Shown one piece after another: positions 8,425-17,538 of a DNA stretch of 23,832 nucleotides (its first letter is position 1; each line of letters begins with the position of its first letter). Source of the stretch: Candidatus Sumerlaeota bacterium (lineage in GTDB: Bacteria; Sumerlaeota; Sumerlaeia; MVZB01; JAJFLK01); contig JAJFLK010000465.1 in the NCBI GenBank assembly GCA_021772735.1, forward strand, positions 1-23,832. Direction: 5' to 3'. A model generated the notes under the pieces. That model made no database searches and was not told the origin of the DNA. It saw only the letters and a list, made by a program, of their open reading frames with translations. A program made the position numbers and the translations under genes.

Positions 8425-10560
8425 ATGAAGCCAGCTAATAAAAAGCCCAAACGCGGCCGACCTGGCGCAGCCGCCAAGGCCAACCCGACCGACACCCCCC
8501 CCGCGACGGACAAGCCCCGCGCAAAGGGCAAGACCCGTGCAGCGGCCAAAACCGGCGCGGCTGCGAAGAAGCGCACGACCGATCATCCGGCGCCCCCCGC
8601 CACCCCTGCGGCCGAGCCGCCGCAGAGCTCGCCGCAATTCTCCGTCCTCACCGATACGGACATTCATCTGTTCAACGAGGGCCGTCACTTCCGGCTGTTC
8701 GAAAAGCTGGGCGCGCGGCCCATGGAGATCGAGGGGCGGGCCGGAACATACTTCGCCGTCTGGGCGCCCGATGCCCGCTCGGTCAGCGTCTTCGGCGATT
8801 TCAACGGCTGGAACGGCGAGGCGAATCCGCTTTCGCCGCGAGCGTCCTCGGGAATCTGGGAGGGTTTCGTGCCCGGCGTGGGTCACGGCGCGATCTATAA
8901 GTATCGCATCATCGCGCGCCACACGACCGGCGCCGGTGAGGCGTTGGAAAAAGCCGATCCCTTTGCTTTGTTCGCCGAGGTGCCGCCCAGGACGGGTTCG
9001 ATCGTCTGGGACACGCAATACGAATGGGGCGATGCGGACTGGATGCGCGATCGGGGGCAGGCCAATGATCTGCACGCGCCGATGGCGATCTACGAGATTC
9101 ATGTCGGCTCCTGGATGCACTCGCCCGAGGATGGCGATCGGCCGCTGACGTATCGCGAGCTCGCGCCGCGCCTCGTTGAATATCTGGAAAAAACAGGCTT
9201 CACGCACGTCGAATTCATGCCGCTCATGGAGCACCCTTTTACGGGCTCCTGGGGGTATCAGACGACCGGCTACTTCGCGCCGACCAGCCGGTTCGGCACG
9301 CCGCAGGATTTGAAGTATCTCATCGATACGCTCCACCGCCACGGCATCGGCGTGATCCTGGATTGGGTGCCTTCTCACTTCCCGACCGATTCACACGGCC
9401 CCGGCCGCTTCGACGGCACGCACCTCTACGAGCACGAGGATCCGCGCAAGGGTTTCCATCCCGATTGGACGAGCTACATCTTCAATTACGGCCGCCATGA
9501 GGTGGCCAGTTTCCTGACCAGCAGCGCGGTCTATTGGCTCGAACACTTCCACGCCGATGGCCTGCGCGTCGATGCCGTCGCCTCGCTTCTGTATCTCGAT
9601 TACTCGCGGGAAGAGGGCGAATGGATTCCGAACGAGCATGGCGGACGCGAGAACCTCGAAGCGATCCGGTTCATCAGGACCTTGAACGAAGAGGCCTACA
9701 GCCAGGGCGGCGCCATCCAGACCATCGCCGAGGAATCCACCTCATGGCCGATGGTTTCGCGGCCCGTCGATATCGGCGGCCTGGGATTTGGCCTCAAGTG
9801 GGATATGGGCTGGATGCACGACACGCTTAAGTACCTACGTCACGATCCGATTCACCGCAGGTATCACCACAACGACTTGACCTTCCGAATGCTCTACGCG
9901 TTCAACGAGAATTTCGTTCTCCCCCTCTCGCACGATGAGGTCGTTCACGGCAAGGGAAGCCTTCTGGATCAAATGGCCGGAGACACCTGGCAGAAGTTCG
10001 CCAACCTGCGCCTGCTTTTCGGCAACATGTATTCCCAGGCGGGCAAGAAGCTCGTCTTCATGGGCGGGGAATTCGGCCAGTGGCGCGAGTGGAACCACGA
10101 CGCGAGCCTCGATTGGCATCTGCTTCAGTACGCGCCGCACCTCGGCATCCAGCGTTGGATCGGCGATCTGAATCGGCTCTATCGCTCCGAACCCGCGATG
10201 CACGAGGGCGACCTGGAGCCTTGGGGTTTCGAGTGGATTGATTGCAACGACACCGAAGCGAGCGTCATCAGCCTGCTGCGCAAGGGGCGCTCGATCGAAG
10301 ACCAGATCGTCGTCGTCGCTAATTATACGCCCGTCGTGCGAGAGAATTATCAGATCGGCGTACCGCACGGCGGCGCCTGGACCGAAGTGCTCAACAGCGA
10401 CGCCGAAGTCTATGGCGGCAGCGGGCTCGGAAATCTCGGGGGCGTCGAGGCCGCGCCGATCGCGTGCCACGGCCGCCCCTGCCTGATCAGCCTGACGCTT
10501 CCCCCTCTTGGAATTATCTTCTTAAAGGGCGATGGCACGCCCGCGCCGGAGACACCATGA
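8425..10560 (+). CDS. glgB: 1,4-alpha-glucan branching enzyme (GlgB, GH13_9)
   Basis: This enzyme introduces alpha-1,6 branches into the linear glucan made by GlgE. The ATG follows the malQ stop with no gap. Of 711 residues, the first 70 form a Lys/Ala/Pro-rich, histone-H1-like tail absent from ordinary GlgB. A CBM48 beta domain follows (AVWAPDARSVSVFGDFNGWN), then the GH13 barrel and a C-terminal beta domain. Typical branching-enzyme motifs are present: MPLMEHPFTGSWGYQTTGYFAPT, DWVPSHFPTD, the nucleophile Asp383 in GLRVDAVASLLYLDYSR, Glu436 in IAEESTSWP and Asp504 in LSHDEVVHGKGSLL. The set is complete, so activity is expected. Its place behind glgE and treS-mak completes the synthetic half of the pathway. 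The basic tail may bind an anionic surface, but nothing in the sequence proves that. Confidence 0.95.
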   Translation: MKPANKKPKRGRPGAAAKANPTDTPPATDKPRAKGKTRAAAKTGAAAKKRTTDHPAPPATPAAEPPQSSPQFSVLTDTDIHLFNEGRHFRLFEKLGARPMEIEGRAGTYFAVWAPDARSVSVFGDFNGWNGEANPLSPRASSGIWEGFVPGVGHGAIYKYRIIARHTTGAGEALEKADPFALFAEVPPRTGSIVWDTQYEWGDADWMRDRGQANDLHAPMAIYEIHVGSWMHSPEDGDRPLTYRELAPRLVEYLEKTGFTHVEFMPLMEHPFTGSWGYQTTGYFAPTSRFGTPQDLKYLIDTLHRHGIGVILDWVPSHFPTDSHGPGRFDGTHLYEHEDPRKGFHPDWTSYIFNYGRHEVASFLTSSAVYWLEHFHADGLRVDAVASLLYLDYSREEGEWIPNEHGGRENLEAIRFIRTLNEEAYSQGGAIQTIAEESTSWPMVSRPVDIGGLGFGLKWDMGWMHDTLKYLRHDPIHRRYHHNDLTFRMLYAFNENFVLPLSHDEVVHGKGSLLDQMAGDTWQKFANLRLLFGNMYSQAGKKLVFMGGEFGQWREWNHDASLDWHLLQYAPHLGIQRWIGDLNRLYRSEPAMHEGDLEPWGFEWIDCNDTEASVISLLRKGRSIEDQIVVVANYTPVVRENYQIGVPHGGAWTEVLNSDAEVYGGSGLGNLGGVEAAPIACHGRPCLISLTLPPLGIIFLKGDGTPAPETP

Positions 10561-13016
10561 GTCGATTGGTCTGCATCCACGGGCATTTCTATCAGCCCCC
10601 GCGCGAGAACCCCTGGCTCGAGCAGATCGAAGCGCAGGATACCGCATACCCGTACCACGATTGGAACGAGCGGATCACGGCCGAATGTTACGCGCCGAAC
10701 GCCTCATCGCGAGTCCTCGACGAACAGGGCCGCATCGTCGAGATCATCGACAACTACGAACGGATGAGCTTCAACTTCGGCCCCACGCTTCTCGGCTGGC
10801 TCCGGAGCCACGAGCTCTCGGTTTATGACGCCATTGTGGAGGCCGACCGCCGCAGCATCGAGCGGTTCGATGGTCACGGGTCGGCCATCGCGCAAGCTTA
10901 CAATCACATGATCATGCCGCTTGCAAACCGGCGCGATAAGATCACGCAGGTCGTCTGGGGCATCGCCGACTTCGAGCATCACTTCGGGCGCAAACCGGCC
11001 GGAATGTGGCTGCCCGAGACGGCCGTCGATCTCGAAACGCTCGACATCATGGCCGAGCATGGCATCGAGTTTACGATTCTTGCGCCCGCCCAGGCCGCGC
11101 GGGTTCGTCCCATCCCGGCGGGCGGCGACACTGCGGACGCGTCGGCTGATTCCGGCGAGTGGATCGATGTCTCCGGCACTCGCGTCGATACGAACCAGGC
11201 CTACGTGCAGCGCCTCAAATCGGGCCGATCGATCAATGTGTTTTTCTATGACGGACCGATCGCCCAGGCGGTTGCCTTCGAGAAGCTGCTGACCCGAGGC
11301 GAGGATTTTGCCGCCCGCCTGCTCGACGAGCTGGGCGATGATCCGAACACCTCGGGATTCGTCCACATCGCGACCGACGGCGAAACCTACGGGCATCATC
11401 ATCGCTTCGGCGAAATGGCGCTGGCCTTCGCAATGCGCTCGATCGAGAAGGGCGACCAGGCCGCGCTGACGAATTACGGAAAATTCCTGGCTCAGAATCC
11501 GCCGACACTTGAGGTCCAGATCGAGGAGAACACCTCTTGGAGTTGCAAGCACGGAGTCGAGCGGTGGAGAGCCGATTGTGGCTGCAATTCGACGCTCACC
11601 GGAAATTGGCGTCAGGAATGGCGCGGCCCCCTGCGTGACGCACTGGACTGGCTGCGTGATGATCTGAAAGGCATTTTCGAGCGAGACGCCGCAGAGCTTT
11701 TCGGCGACCCGTGGGCCGCGCGCGACGATTATATCAGCGTCGTCCTGGATCGCTCGGCCGGGAACATCGAGGCCTTCCTCGGTCGCCACGCAAAAGTCGC
11801 GCTCGAAGGCGAGCCGCGCGTGCGCGCCATGAAGCTGCTCGAAATGCAGCGCCATGCGATGCTCATGTATACGAGCTGCGGCTGGTTCTTCGACGATCTT
11901 GGCCGCATCGAGACGCTCCAGATTATCCGATACGCTGGCCGATGCGTTCAGCTTGCCCAGGAGCTTTTCGGCGATCACCGCGAGGAGAAGTTTGTCCTCC
12001 GTCTCAAAAAGGCATGCAGCAACGATCCCGACGTCGGTGATGGCGAAGCGGTTTACGACAGGTTCGTCCGGCCGGCGCGCGTTGATCTGCGCAAGGTCTG
12101 CGCGCACTTTGTCGTCAGTTCAATCTTCGAAAAGCCTGAGGAGCACGGCCTTTGCTATTGTTATCAGATCGATGTCGACGACGTTCGGTTCTGCCGACTC
12201 GGCGCCTCGACGTTGGTTGTCGGCAAAGGCCGGATCACTTCGGTCGTGACGCTTGAATCCGAGAAATTCAGTTTCGGAGGTCTCCACCTGCGCGACCAAA
12301 ACGTGACGGCGGGCGTCCGTGAATATCGCGGCGATGAGTCCTACCGCATCATGCGTCGCGAGACCACCGAGGCGTTCGACAAAGGCGAGCTCGCCGAAAT
12401 CATCCGAAGTTTCGACCGCCATTTTGGCAAGGGAACGTTTTCGCTCAAATCGCTCTTCCGCGATGAGCAGATCGCTTTTACGAATCGCGTGCTGCGCGAG
12501 ACACTCGATGAACTCGCGGACGACTACGGCCGGCTATACGAAAACCACGCGCCGATGATGCGGTTCCTCGCCGAACAGGGAACTCCCATGCCTCGGGCCT
12601 TCGAGATCTCCGCCGAGTTCGTGCTCAATAATCGGCTGCGCGAGACTCTGGATCGAGAGCCCCCCGAGCCCGAACGCGTCGAATCGCTTTTGCGTGAGGC
12701 AACCCGGGCGGGCGTGAAGCTCGACCATGAAGGCCTGGCCCACATCTTCAGAGGGAGGCTTGAAGATATGGCGGGACGCCTCCGAACCGATCCCTCAAAT
12801 TTAGAGCTGCTTGAGAATCTTGAAGTCGCAACGGCGATCCTGCCCGGCCTGCCTTTCACGCTCGATCTCTTCCACGTCCAGAACGTTTGCTATGAGCTGC
12901 GCAGCGGCCGATACCTCGAATCCAAAGCCCTGGCCGGGGGGGGCGACGACGACGCGCGCGCGTGGAACGAGCGGTTCATCCGCCTCGGCGAACACCTCTC
13001 GATGCTCGTGGAGTGA
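10557..13016 (+). CDS. GH57 family glycosidase/glucanotransferase-like protein with DUF3536 domain
   Basis: The ATG overlaps the glgB stop (ATGA), and GGAG lies 5 nt upstream at 10548-10551, so an 819-residue product is chosen. The protein opens with VCIHGHFYQPPRENPWLE, the GH57 N-terminal motif of the COG1449 group. The GH57 nucleophile region GMWLPETAVD gives Glu154, and the acid/base region HIATDGETYGHHH gives Asp274. From about residue 510 to the end it matches the pattern of DUF3536, starting near RKVCAHFVVSSIFEKPEE. Members are often annotated alpha-amylase or alpha-mannosidase, but to my knowledge the exact reaction of the DUF3536 type is not settled. Location at the end of a glucan operon points to alpha-glucan hydrolysis, transfer or a second branching activity. 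No signal peptide is visible, so it is probably cytoplasmic. Confidence 0.85.
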   Translation: MSRLVCIHGHFYQPPRENPWLEQIEAQDTAYPYHDWNERITAECYAPNASSRVLDEQGRIVEIIDNYERMSFNFGPTLLGWLRSHELSVYDAIVEADRRSIERFDGHGSAIAQAYNHMIMPLANRRDKITQVVWGIADFEHHFGRKPAGMWLPETAVDLETLDIMAEHGIEFTILAPAQAARVRPIPAGGDTADASADSGEWIDVSGTRVDTNQAYVQRLKSGRSINVFFYDGPIAQAVAFEKLLTRGEDFAARLLDELGDDPNTSGFVHIATDGETYGHHHRFGEMALAFAMRSIEKGDQAALTNYGKFLAQNPPTLEVQIEENTSWSCKHGVERWRADCGCNSTLTGNWRQEWRGPLRDALDWLRDDLKGIFERDAAELFGDPWAARDDYISVVLDRSAGNIEAFLGRHAKVALEGEPRVRAMKLLEMQRHAMLMYTSCGWFFDDLGRIETLQIIRYAGRCVQLAQELFGDHREEKFVLRLKKACSNDPDVGDGEAVYDRFVRPARVDLRKVCAHFVVSSIFEKPEEHGLCYCYQIDVDDVRFCRLGASTLVVGKGRITSVVTLESEKFSFGGLHLRDQNVTAGVREYRGDESYRIMRRETTEAFDKGELAEIIRSFDRHFGKGTFSLKSLFRDEQIAFTNRVLRETLDELADDYGRLYENHAPMMRFLAEQGTPMPRAFEISAEFVLNNRLRETLDREPPEPERVESLLREATRAGVKLDHEGLAHIFRGRLEDMAGRLRTDPSNLELLENLEVATAILPGLPFTLDLFHVQNVCYELRSGRYLESKALAGGGDDDARAWNERFIRLGEHLSMLVE

Positions 13017-13291
13017 TGGTTCTTAACGACTTACACAATGATCATCGTGCCGGTTCTCACGCCGCAAGCCTCGGATTGGCCCCCGCTTGCTTCGTCCACA
13101 TATCCGTTGGGACTGAGGCCATCGGCTGCGGGTTCATTTTTTCGCAATCTCTGGCTTGACGAGACCGCCTCGGACTCCGCATCATTACAACTTTCACCCC
13201 AAGCGTGACCCTCTCAATGGAGCCTGGGGTGCTTTCAGCCTTAATCTGATAAAATAAGAAAATTACGAAATCGCGGAGAATTTCTCACATC
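13017..13291 (+). other. 275-nt intergenic gap between the GH57 gene and glgP
   Basis: No coding frame is convincing here. An imperfect hairpin is formed by CACCCCA (13195-13201) and TGGGGTG (13225-13231), with two more pairs inside a single mismatch, but no T-run follows, so it is not a standard terminator. From about 13236 the sequence turns AT-rich and includes TAAAAT (13250-13255), a possible -10 box without a good -35. The gap probably carries a separate promoter or leader for glgP; I cannot define it further. Confidence 0.35.
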
Positions 13292-14986
13292 GTGAAAATT
13301 AATCAAACCATAGCCTACTTCTCAATGGAGATCGGGATCGATCCCGAGATGCCGACATACAGCGGAGGTCTGGGGATACTTGCCGGGGATACCGTCCGTT
13401 CGGCCGCCGATCTTGGCGTGCCGATGGTGGCCGTCACGCTCTTGCACCGCAAAGGATACTTCCGCCAGTGCCTCGGCGAGGACGGAACTCAGACTGAGCA
13501 GCCTGTAAGCTGGACCGTCGAGGACAAGCTGACCGAAATGGAATCTCGGACGATGGTCGTCCTCGAAGGGATCACGGTCAACTTGCGCGCCTGGCGATAC
13601 GACGTAGTCGGCGCGACCGGCCATATCGTCCCGATCTATTTCATCGATTCGGACCTGCCGGAGAACGGCGACGAACAGCGAACGCTGACGAATCATCTTT
13701 ACGGCGGGGATCTGAAATATCGCATTTGCCAGGAATTCATCCTCGGCATTGGCGGCCTGCGCATGCTTCGCGCGCTGGGCCACGCGGATGTCCGGCGCTT
13801 TCATATGAACGAGGGACACGCGAGCTTCCTGACCTTTGTCCTTCTGGCCGAAAGCGCCAAGGCTGCGGGCCGCGAGGAAATCGCGGATGAGGATTTCGGG
13901 AATGTCCGCGATCGGTGCATCTTCACGACGCATACGCCGGTCCCTGCCGGGCACGATAAGTTCCCGATCGAACTGGCCGAGCGCGTGATCGGTCATCACA
14001 AGGCCTTCAAAGTAAAGGATCTGTTCCTTGAGAACGGCGAGGTCAACATGACCTACCTGGCGTTGAACCTGAGCCGGTATGTCAACGGCGTTGCAAAGAA
14101 GCACGGCGAAGTCTCCCGGTCCATGTTCGAGAACCATGAGATCGATTCGATCACCAACGGTGTTCACGCGGCGACTTGGACCTGCCCGTCATTCCAGGAG
14201 CTTTTCGACCGGCACATCCCGTTCTGGCGCGAAGACAATTTCAGTCTGCGCCATGCGATGGGAATTCCTTCCGAAGAAATCTGGCACGCCCACCTCGAAG
14301 CCAAACGCGCGCTGATCGATTATGTCAACGCGGAGACGGGCCTCGGCATGGACCCGAATATCCTGACGATTGGGTTCGCCCGCCGGGTCACGGCGTACAA
14401 GCGCGCCGACCTGCTGTTTGAAGACATCAAACGGCTCAAGAAGATAGCGCGTGGCGCCGGGGCTTTTCAGATCGTTTTCGCGGGCAAAGCGCATCCCAAG
14501 GACGAACCCGGCAAGGATCTTATTCGCTCGATCTACAAAGCGGCTGCGCAGATGAACCCCGAGATCAAGGTGGCGTTCATCGAGAACTATAATTTCACGC
14601 TCGGTGCTCTGATCACTTCGGGCGTGGATATCTGGCTCAACAACCCCAAGCCGCCCCTGGAAGCTTCGGGAACGAGCGGCATGAAGTCGGCGATCAACGG
14701 CGTGCCCTCGCTGAGCATTCTGGACGGGTGGTGGATCGAAGGCTGCCTTGAGGGACAGACCGGATGGGCCATCGGCGGCGAGGTCGACGGCGTGGAAACC
14801 GCAGACGATCGCGACGCCGATTCAGCAAGCATTTATGACAAGCTCGAAAATGTCATCATCCCGCTCTATTACGGGGATCGCGATGGATTCATCGACGTCA
14901 TGCGGGTCGCTATCGCCGTGAACGGCTCCTACTTCAACACGCAGCGAATGATGCAGGAATACGTCGTCCGGGCATATCTGGATTAG
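13292..14986 (+). CDS. glgP: Short-form alpha-glucan (glycogen) phosphorylase, GT35
   Basis: This PLP enzyme releases glucose-1-phosphate from the non-reducing ends of alpha-1,4-glucan. The start is a GTG at 13292; GGAGAA lies 11 nt upstream (13275-13280), a wide but usable spacing, and the product begins directly with the family strand TIAYFSMEIGIDPEMPTYSGG. Motifs in order are YSGGLGILAGD, HMNEGHASF, FTTHTPVPAGHDKF, SITNGVHAATW, ARRVTAYKRADLLF, FAGKAHPKDEPGKDLI and SGTSGMKSAINGVPSLSILDGWW. The PLP-binding lysine is Lys465 in SGMKSAINGV. At 564 residues it is far shorter than the 800-850 of classic phosphorylases and belongs to the compact TIGR02094-like group that lacks much of the regulatory N-terminal region. 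It stands apart from the packed operon, which would allow breakdown to be controlled separately from synthesis. Confidence 0.92.
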   Translation: MKINQTIAYFSMEIGIDPEMPTYSGGLGILAGDTVRSAADLGVPMVAVTLLHRKGYFRQCLGEDGTQTEQPVSWTVEDKLTEMESRTMVVLEGITVNLRAWRYDVVGATGHIVPIYFIDSDLPENGDEQRTLTNHLYGGDLKYRICQEFILGIGGLRMLRALGHADVRRFHMNEGHASFLTFVLLAESAKAAGREEIADEDFGNVRDRCIFTTHTPVPAGHDKFPIELAERVIGHHKAFKVKDLFLENGEVNMTYLALNLSRYVNGVAKKHGEVSRSMFENHEIDSITNGVHAATWTCPSFQELFDRHIPFWREDNFSLRHAMGIPSEEIWHAHLEAKRALIDYVNAETGLGMDPNILTIGFARRVTAYKRADLLFEDIKRLKKIARGAGAFQIVFAGKAHPKDEPGKDLIRSIYKAAAQMNPEIKVAFIENYNFTLGALITSGVDIWLNNPKPPLEASGTSGMKSAINGVPSLSILDGWWIEGCLEGQTGWAIGGEVDGVETADDRDADSASIYDKLENVIIPLYYGDRDGFIDVMRVAIAVNGSYFNTQRMMQEYVVRAYLD

Positions 14987-15036
14987 ACGCCTCGCGCCGG
15001 CGTTCGAGTCTGCTTCGCCGATCGGTTTCCGAATTT

Positions 15037-17538
15037 TTGCTCCGGGAGATTGCGAGCTGGTGCGGCCGATGCGATGATCGCAGGTGGATAATCTCGCCGG
15101 CGGCCGGGGGAGCCAGACCGATCGACAAACCGCAAGAATCTTCATGCAATAAATCGTCCGGCGCACCGCCTGAAGCGAACGCCGAGGCCGGCGCCGCCGG
15201 TCCTCACGCGTTGACCAAGCCCGATTACGTCTGCGGCATGACGGTCGATCCGGCGACGGCAAAGCATCGGACCGAGCACGAAGGTGCGACTTACTATTTC
15301 TGCTGCGCCGGATGCCGCGAGAAATTCGAAGCCGATCCGGAAAGATATCTCTCCGGAGCGCCCGGAGATGCGCAACGAGCCGATGCCGAGCGCGCCGCAG
15401 CCAAGGCCGGCACCGACGCGGACACCATCTACACCTGTCCCATGCATCCCGAGGTCGAGCAGGTCGGGCCGGGCGCCTGCCCCAAGTGTGGCATGGCGCT
15501 AGAGCCGATGGGCGCGATGCCGGGAGAGGCTGACGATGGCGAGGCGCGTGATATGGCGCGCCGGTTTCGAGTCGGACTCGCGCTGACCGCCCCATTGTTT
15601 CTCTATTCCATGGGTGAGATGATTCCGGGCAGCCCGCTGGCGGGATGGCTTCCGATGCGCGTGGGACAATTGCTCCAGCTCGCGCTGGCAACGCCGGTCG
15701 TCCTGTGGTGTGGCCTTCCGTTTTTCGAACGCGGCATCGCGTCGATCACAAATCGAAGTCTGAACATGTTTACGCTGATCGCGCTGGGCGTATCGGTGGC
15801 TTATGGATATAGCCTCGTCGCCGTCGCCGTGCCGGGGATTTTCCCCGAGGCCTTCCGTGCCGAGGGCGGGACCGTCGCTGTTTACTTCGAAGCATCGGCC
15901 ATGATTGTCACTCTGGTCCTTCTGGGCCAGGTGCTCGAACTGCGCGCGCGCAATCAGACGAGCCAGGCTCTGCGCGCGTTGCTCGAACTTGCGCCGCCCA
16001 CGGCGAGGCGCCTCGATGACGAAGGCAACGACGTCGAGGTTGCGCTTGAAGACGTTCATCATGGCGATCGCTTGCTCGTCCGGCCGGGCGAGAAAATACC
16101 CGTCGATGGCGCGGTCATTGAAGGCGCCAGCTCGATCGACGAATCGATGGTGACCGGCGAATCTATGCCGGTCCCCAAAGCCATCGGGGACGCGGTCACC
16201 GGCGGAACGGTCAACGGCACCGGCCGGCTCGTGATGCGCGCCGAGCGCGTCGGCGAGGAAACGCTGCTGGCCCGGATCGTTCAGATGGTCGCCGAGGCTC
16301 AGCGCAGCCGCGCGCCCATCCAAAACCTTGCCGACCGCGTCGCCGGGTTCTTTGTCCCGGCGGTTGTGGCGTCGGCGCTTCTCACATTCATCGTCTGGAC
16401 CGCGTTCGGGCCGCCGCCTTCGATGGCATACGGGCTCGTCAACGCCGTAGCCGTGTTGATCATCGCCTGCCCATGTGCGCTGGGGTTGGCCACGCCGATG
16501 TCGATCATGGTCGGCGCGGGCCGGGGCGCGCAGGCCGGGGTTCTTATCCGCAGCGCGACCGCTCTGGAATTGATGGAGAAGATCGACACCCTCGTCGTGG
16601 ATAAGACCGGCACACTGACCGAAGGCAAGCCGAAGCTCGTAAGTTTGGAGACGACCGAGGACATCTCTGAAGAGGAGCTGCTCGGCGCGACGGCCAGCCT
16701 GGAGCGCGGCAGCGAACACCCCTTGGCCGGAGCGATCGTCGCGGCCGCCCTGGGGCGCGGCATCGAGCTGGGCGCCCCTGATGCGTTTGAATCCGTAACC
16801 GGCAAAGGCGTGCGCGGCGTGGTCGAGGGGCGAACCATCGCACTGGGCAATTCGGCCATGATGGAAGAGCAAAGCGTCTCGGTGGGTTCGCTCGCGGCGC
16901 GCGCCGAAGCCATGCGTCGCGAGGGCCAGACGGTGATGTTCGCGGCCCTGGACGGCAAAGCGGCCGGCCTGCTCGGTCTGGCCGATCCGATCAAGGCAAC
17001 AACCCGCGAGGCACTGGAGCTGCTTCGCGCCGAAGGCATCAGAATCGTGATGTTGACCGGCGACAGCCGAACCACAGCCGAGGCCGTTGCCCGTCAGCTC
17101 GGGATCGATGACGTCGAGGCTGAGGTCTTGCCCGAGCGCAAGAACGAGATCGTCCGCCGGCTGCGCGACGAGGGACGGATCGTCGCCATGGCGGGCGACG
17201 GGATCAACGATGCGCCGGCTCTGGCTCAGGCCGACGTCGGGATCGCCATGGGCACCGGGACGGACGTCGCCATGGAGAGCGCGGGCGTGACGCTGGTCAA
17301 GGGCGACCTGCGTGGCATCGCGCGAGCCCGACGCCTCAGCAGATCGACGATGAGCAATATTCGCCAGAACCTCTTTTTTGCCTTTGCCTATAATTCATTG
17401 GGCGTGCCAATAGCCGCCGGCGTGCTCTATCCAGTCTTTGGGCTACTGCTCAGCCCGATGATCGCCGCGGCGGCGATGAGCATGAGTTCGGTCTCGGTCG
17501 TCTCCAATGCGCTTCGCCTTCGCAACGCTCGCCTTTGA
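15037..17538 (+). CDS. copA: Cu(+)-type P1B ATPase with N-terminal YHS and heavy-metal-binding domains
   Basis: This is a membrane ATPase for export of monovalent copper or silver. The longest frame is 833 residues. Instead of ferredoxin-like HMA domains it carries a YHS domain (about 63-104; DYVCGMTVDP, FCCAGCREKF) and a heavy-metal-binding domain (about 132-157; YTCPMHPEV, CPKCGMALEPMG). Eight membrane segments follow. Motifs are MVTGESMPVPK, the ion-site Cys478-Pro-Cys480 in IIACPCALGLATP, phosphorylated Asp522 in DKTGTLTEGKP, SEHPLA and GDGINDAPALAQADVGIAMG. AYNSLG and MSSVSVVSNALRLR near the C-terminus are the group 1B-1 copper signature. The start is unclear: TTG 15037 and TTG 15211 lack ribosome sites, and no in-frame ATG or GTG precedes the YHS domain. 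An ATC at 15121 has GGGGGAG 8 nt upstream. Family certainty is high; the first 60 residues are not certain. Confidence 0.9.
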   Translation: MLREIASWCGRCDDRRWIISPAAGGARPIDKPQESSCNKSSGAPPEANAEAGAAGPHALTKPDYVCGMTVDPATAKHRTEHEGATYYFCCAGCREKFEADPERYLSGAPGDAQRADAERAAAKAGTDADTIYTCPMHPEVEQVGPGACPKCGMALEPMGAMPGEADDGEARDMARRFRVGLALTAPLFLYSMGEMIPGSPLAGWLPMRVGQLLQLALATPVVLWCGLPFFERGIASITNRSLNMFTLIALGVSVAYGYSLVAVAVPGIFPEAFRAEGGTVAVYFEASAMIVTLVLLGQVLELRARNQTSQALRALLELAPPTARRLDDEGNDVEVALEDVHHGDRLLVRPGEKIPVDGAVIEGASSIDESMVTGESMPVPKAIGDAVTGGTVNGTGRLVMRAERVGEETLLARIVQMVAEAQRSRAPIQNLADRVAGFFVPAVVASALLTFIVWTAFGPPPSMAYGLVNAVAVLIIACPCALGLATPMSIMVGAGRGAQAGVLIRSATALELMEKIDTLVVDKTGTLTEGKPKLVSLETTEDISEEELLGATASLERGSEHPLAGAIVAAALGRGIELGAPDAFESVTGKGVRGVVEGRTIALGNSAMMEEQSVSVGSLAARAEAMRREGQTVMFAALDGKAAGLLGLADPIKATTREALELLRAEGIRIVMLTGDSRTTAEAVARQLGIDDVEAEVLPERKNEIVRRLRDEGRIVAMAGDGINDAPALAQADVGIAMGTGTDVAMESAGVTLVKGDLRGIARARRLSRSTMSNIRQNLFFAFAYNSLGVPIAAGVLYPVFGLLLSPMIAAAAMSMSSVSVVSNALRLRNARL

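Noticed and set aside
8098..9378. Long - strand frame of 426 codons opposite malQ and glgB
   Set aside because: It lies wholly opposite well-identified genes with intact catalytic motifs, its translation is Arg-rich without recognisable domains, and such antisense frames are common in GC-rich DNA. The same holds for - strand frames at 10704-12107 and 15499-16872.
13195..13231. Hairpin CACCCCA/TGGGGTG as a terminator of the glucan operon
   Set aside because: The stem is short, the loop is long and no T-run follows, so it does not meet the usual pattern.
14987..15036. Possible terminator after glgP (TCGG-TTT-CCGA followed by ATTTTT)
   Set aside because: A 4-bp stem with a 3-nt loop is too weak to support a terminator call.
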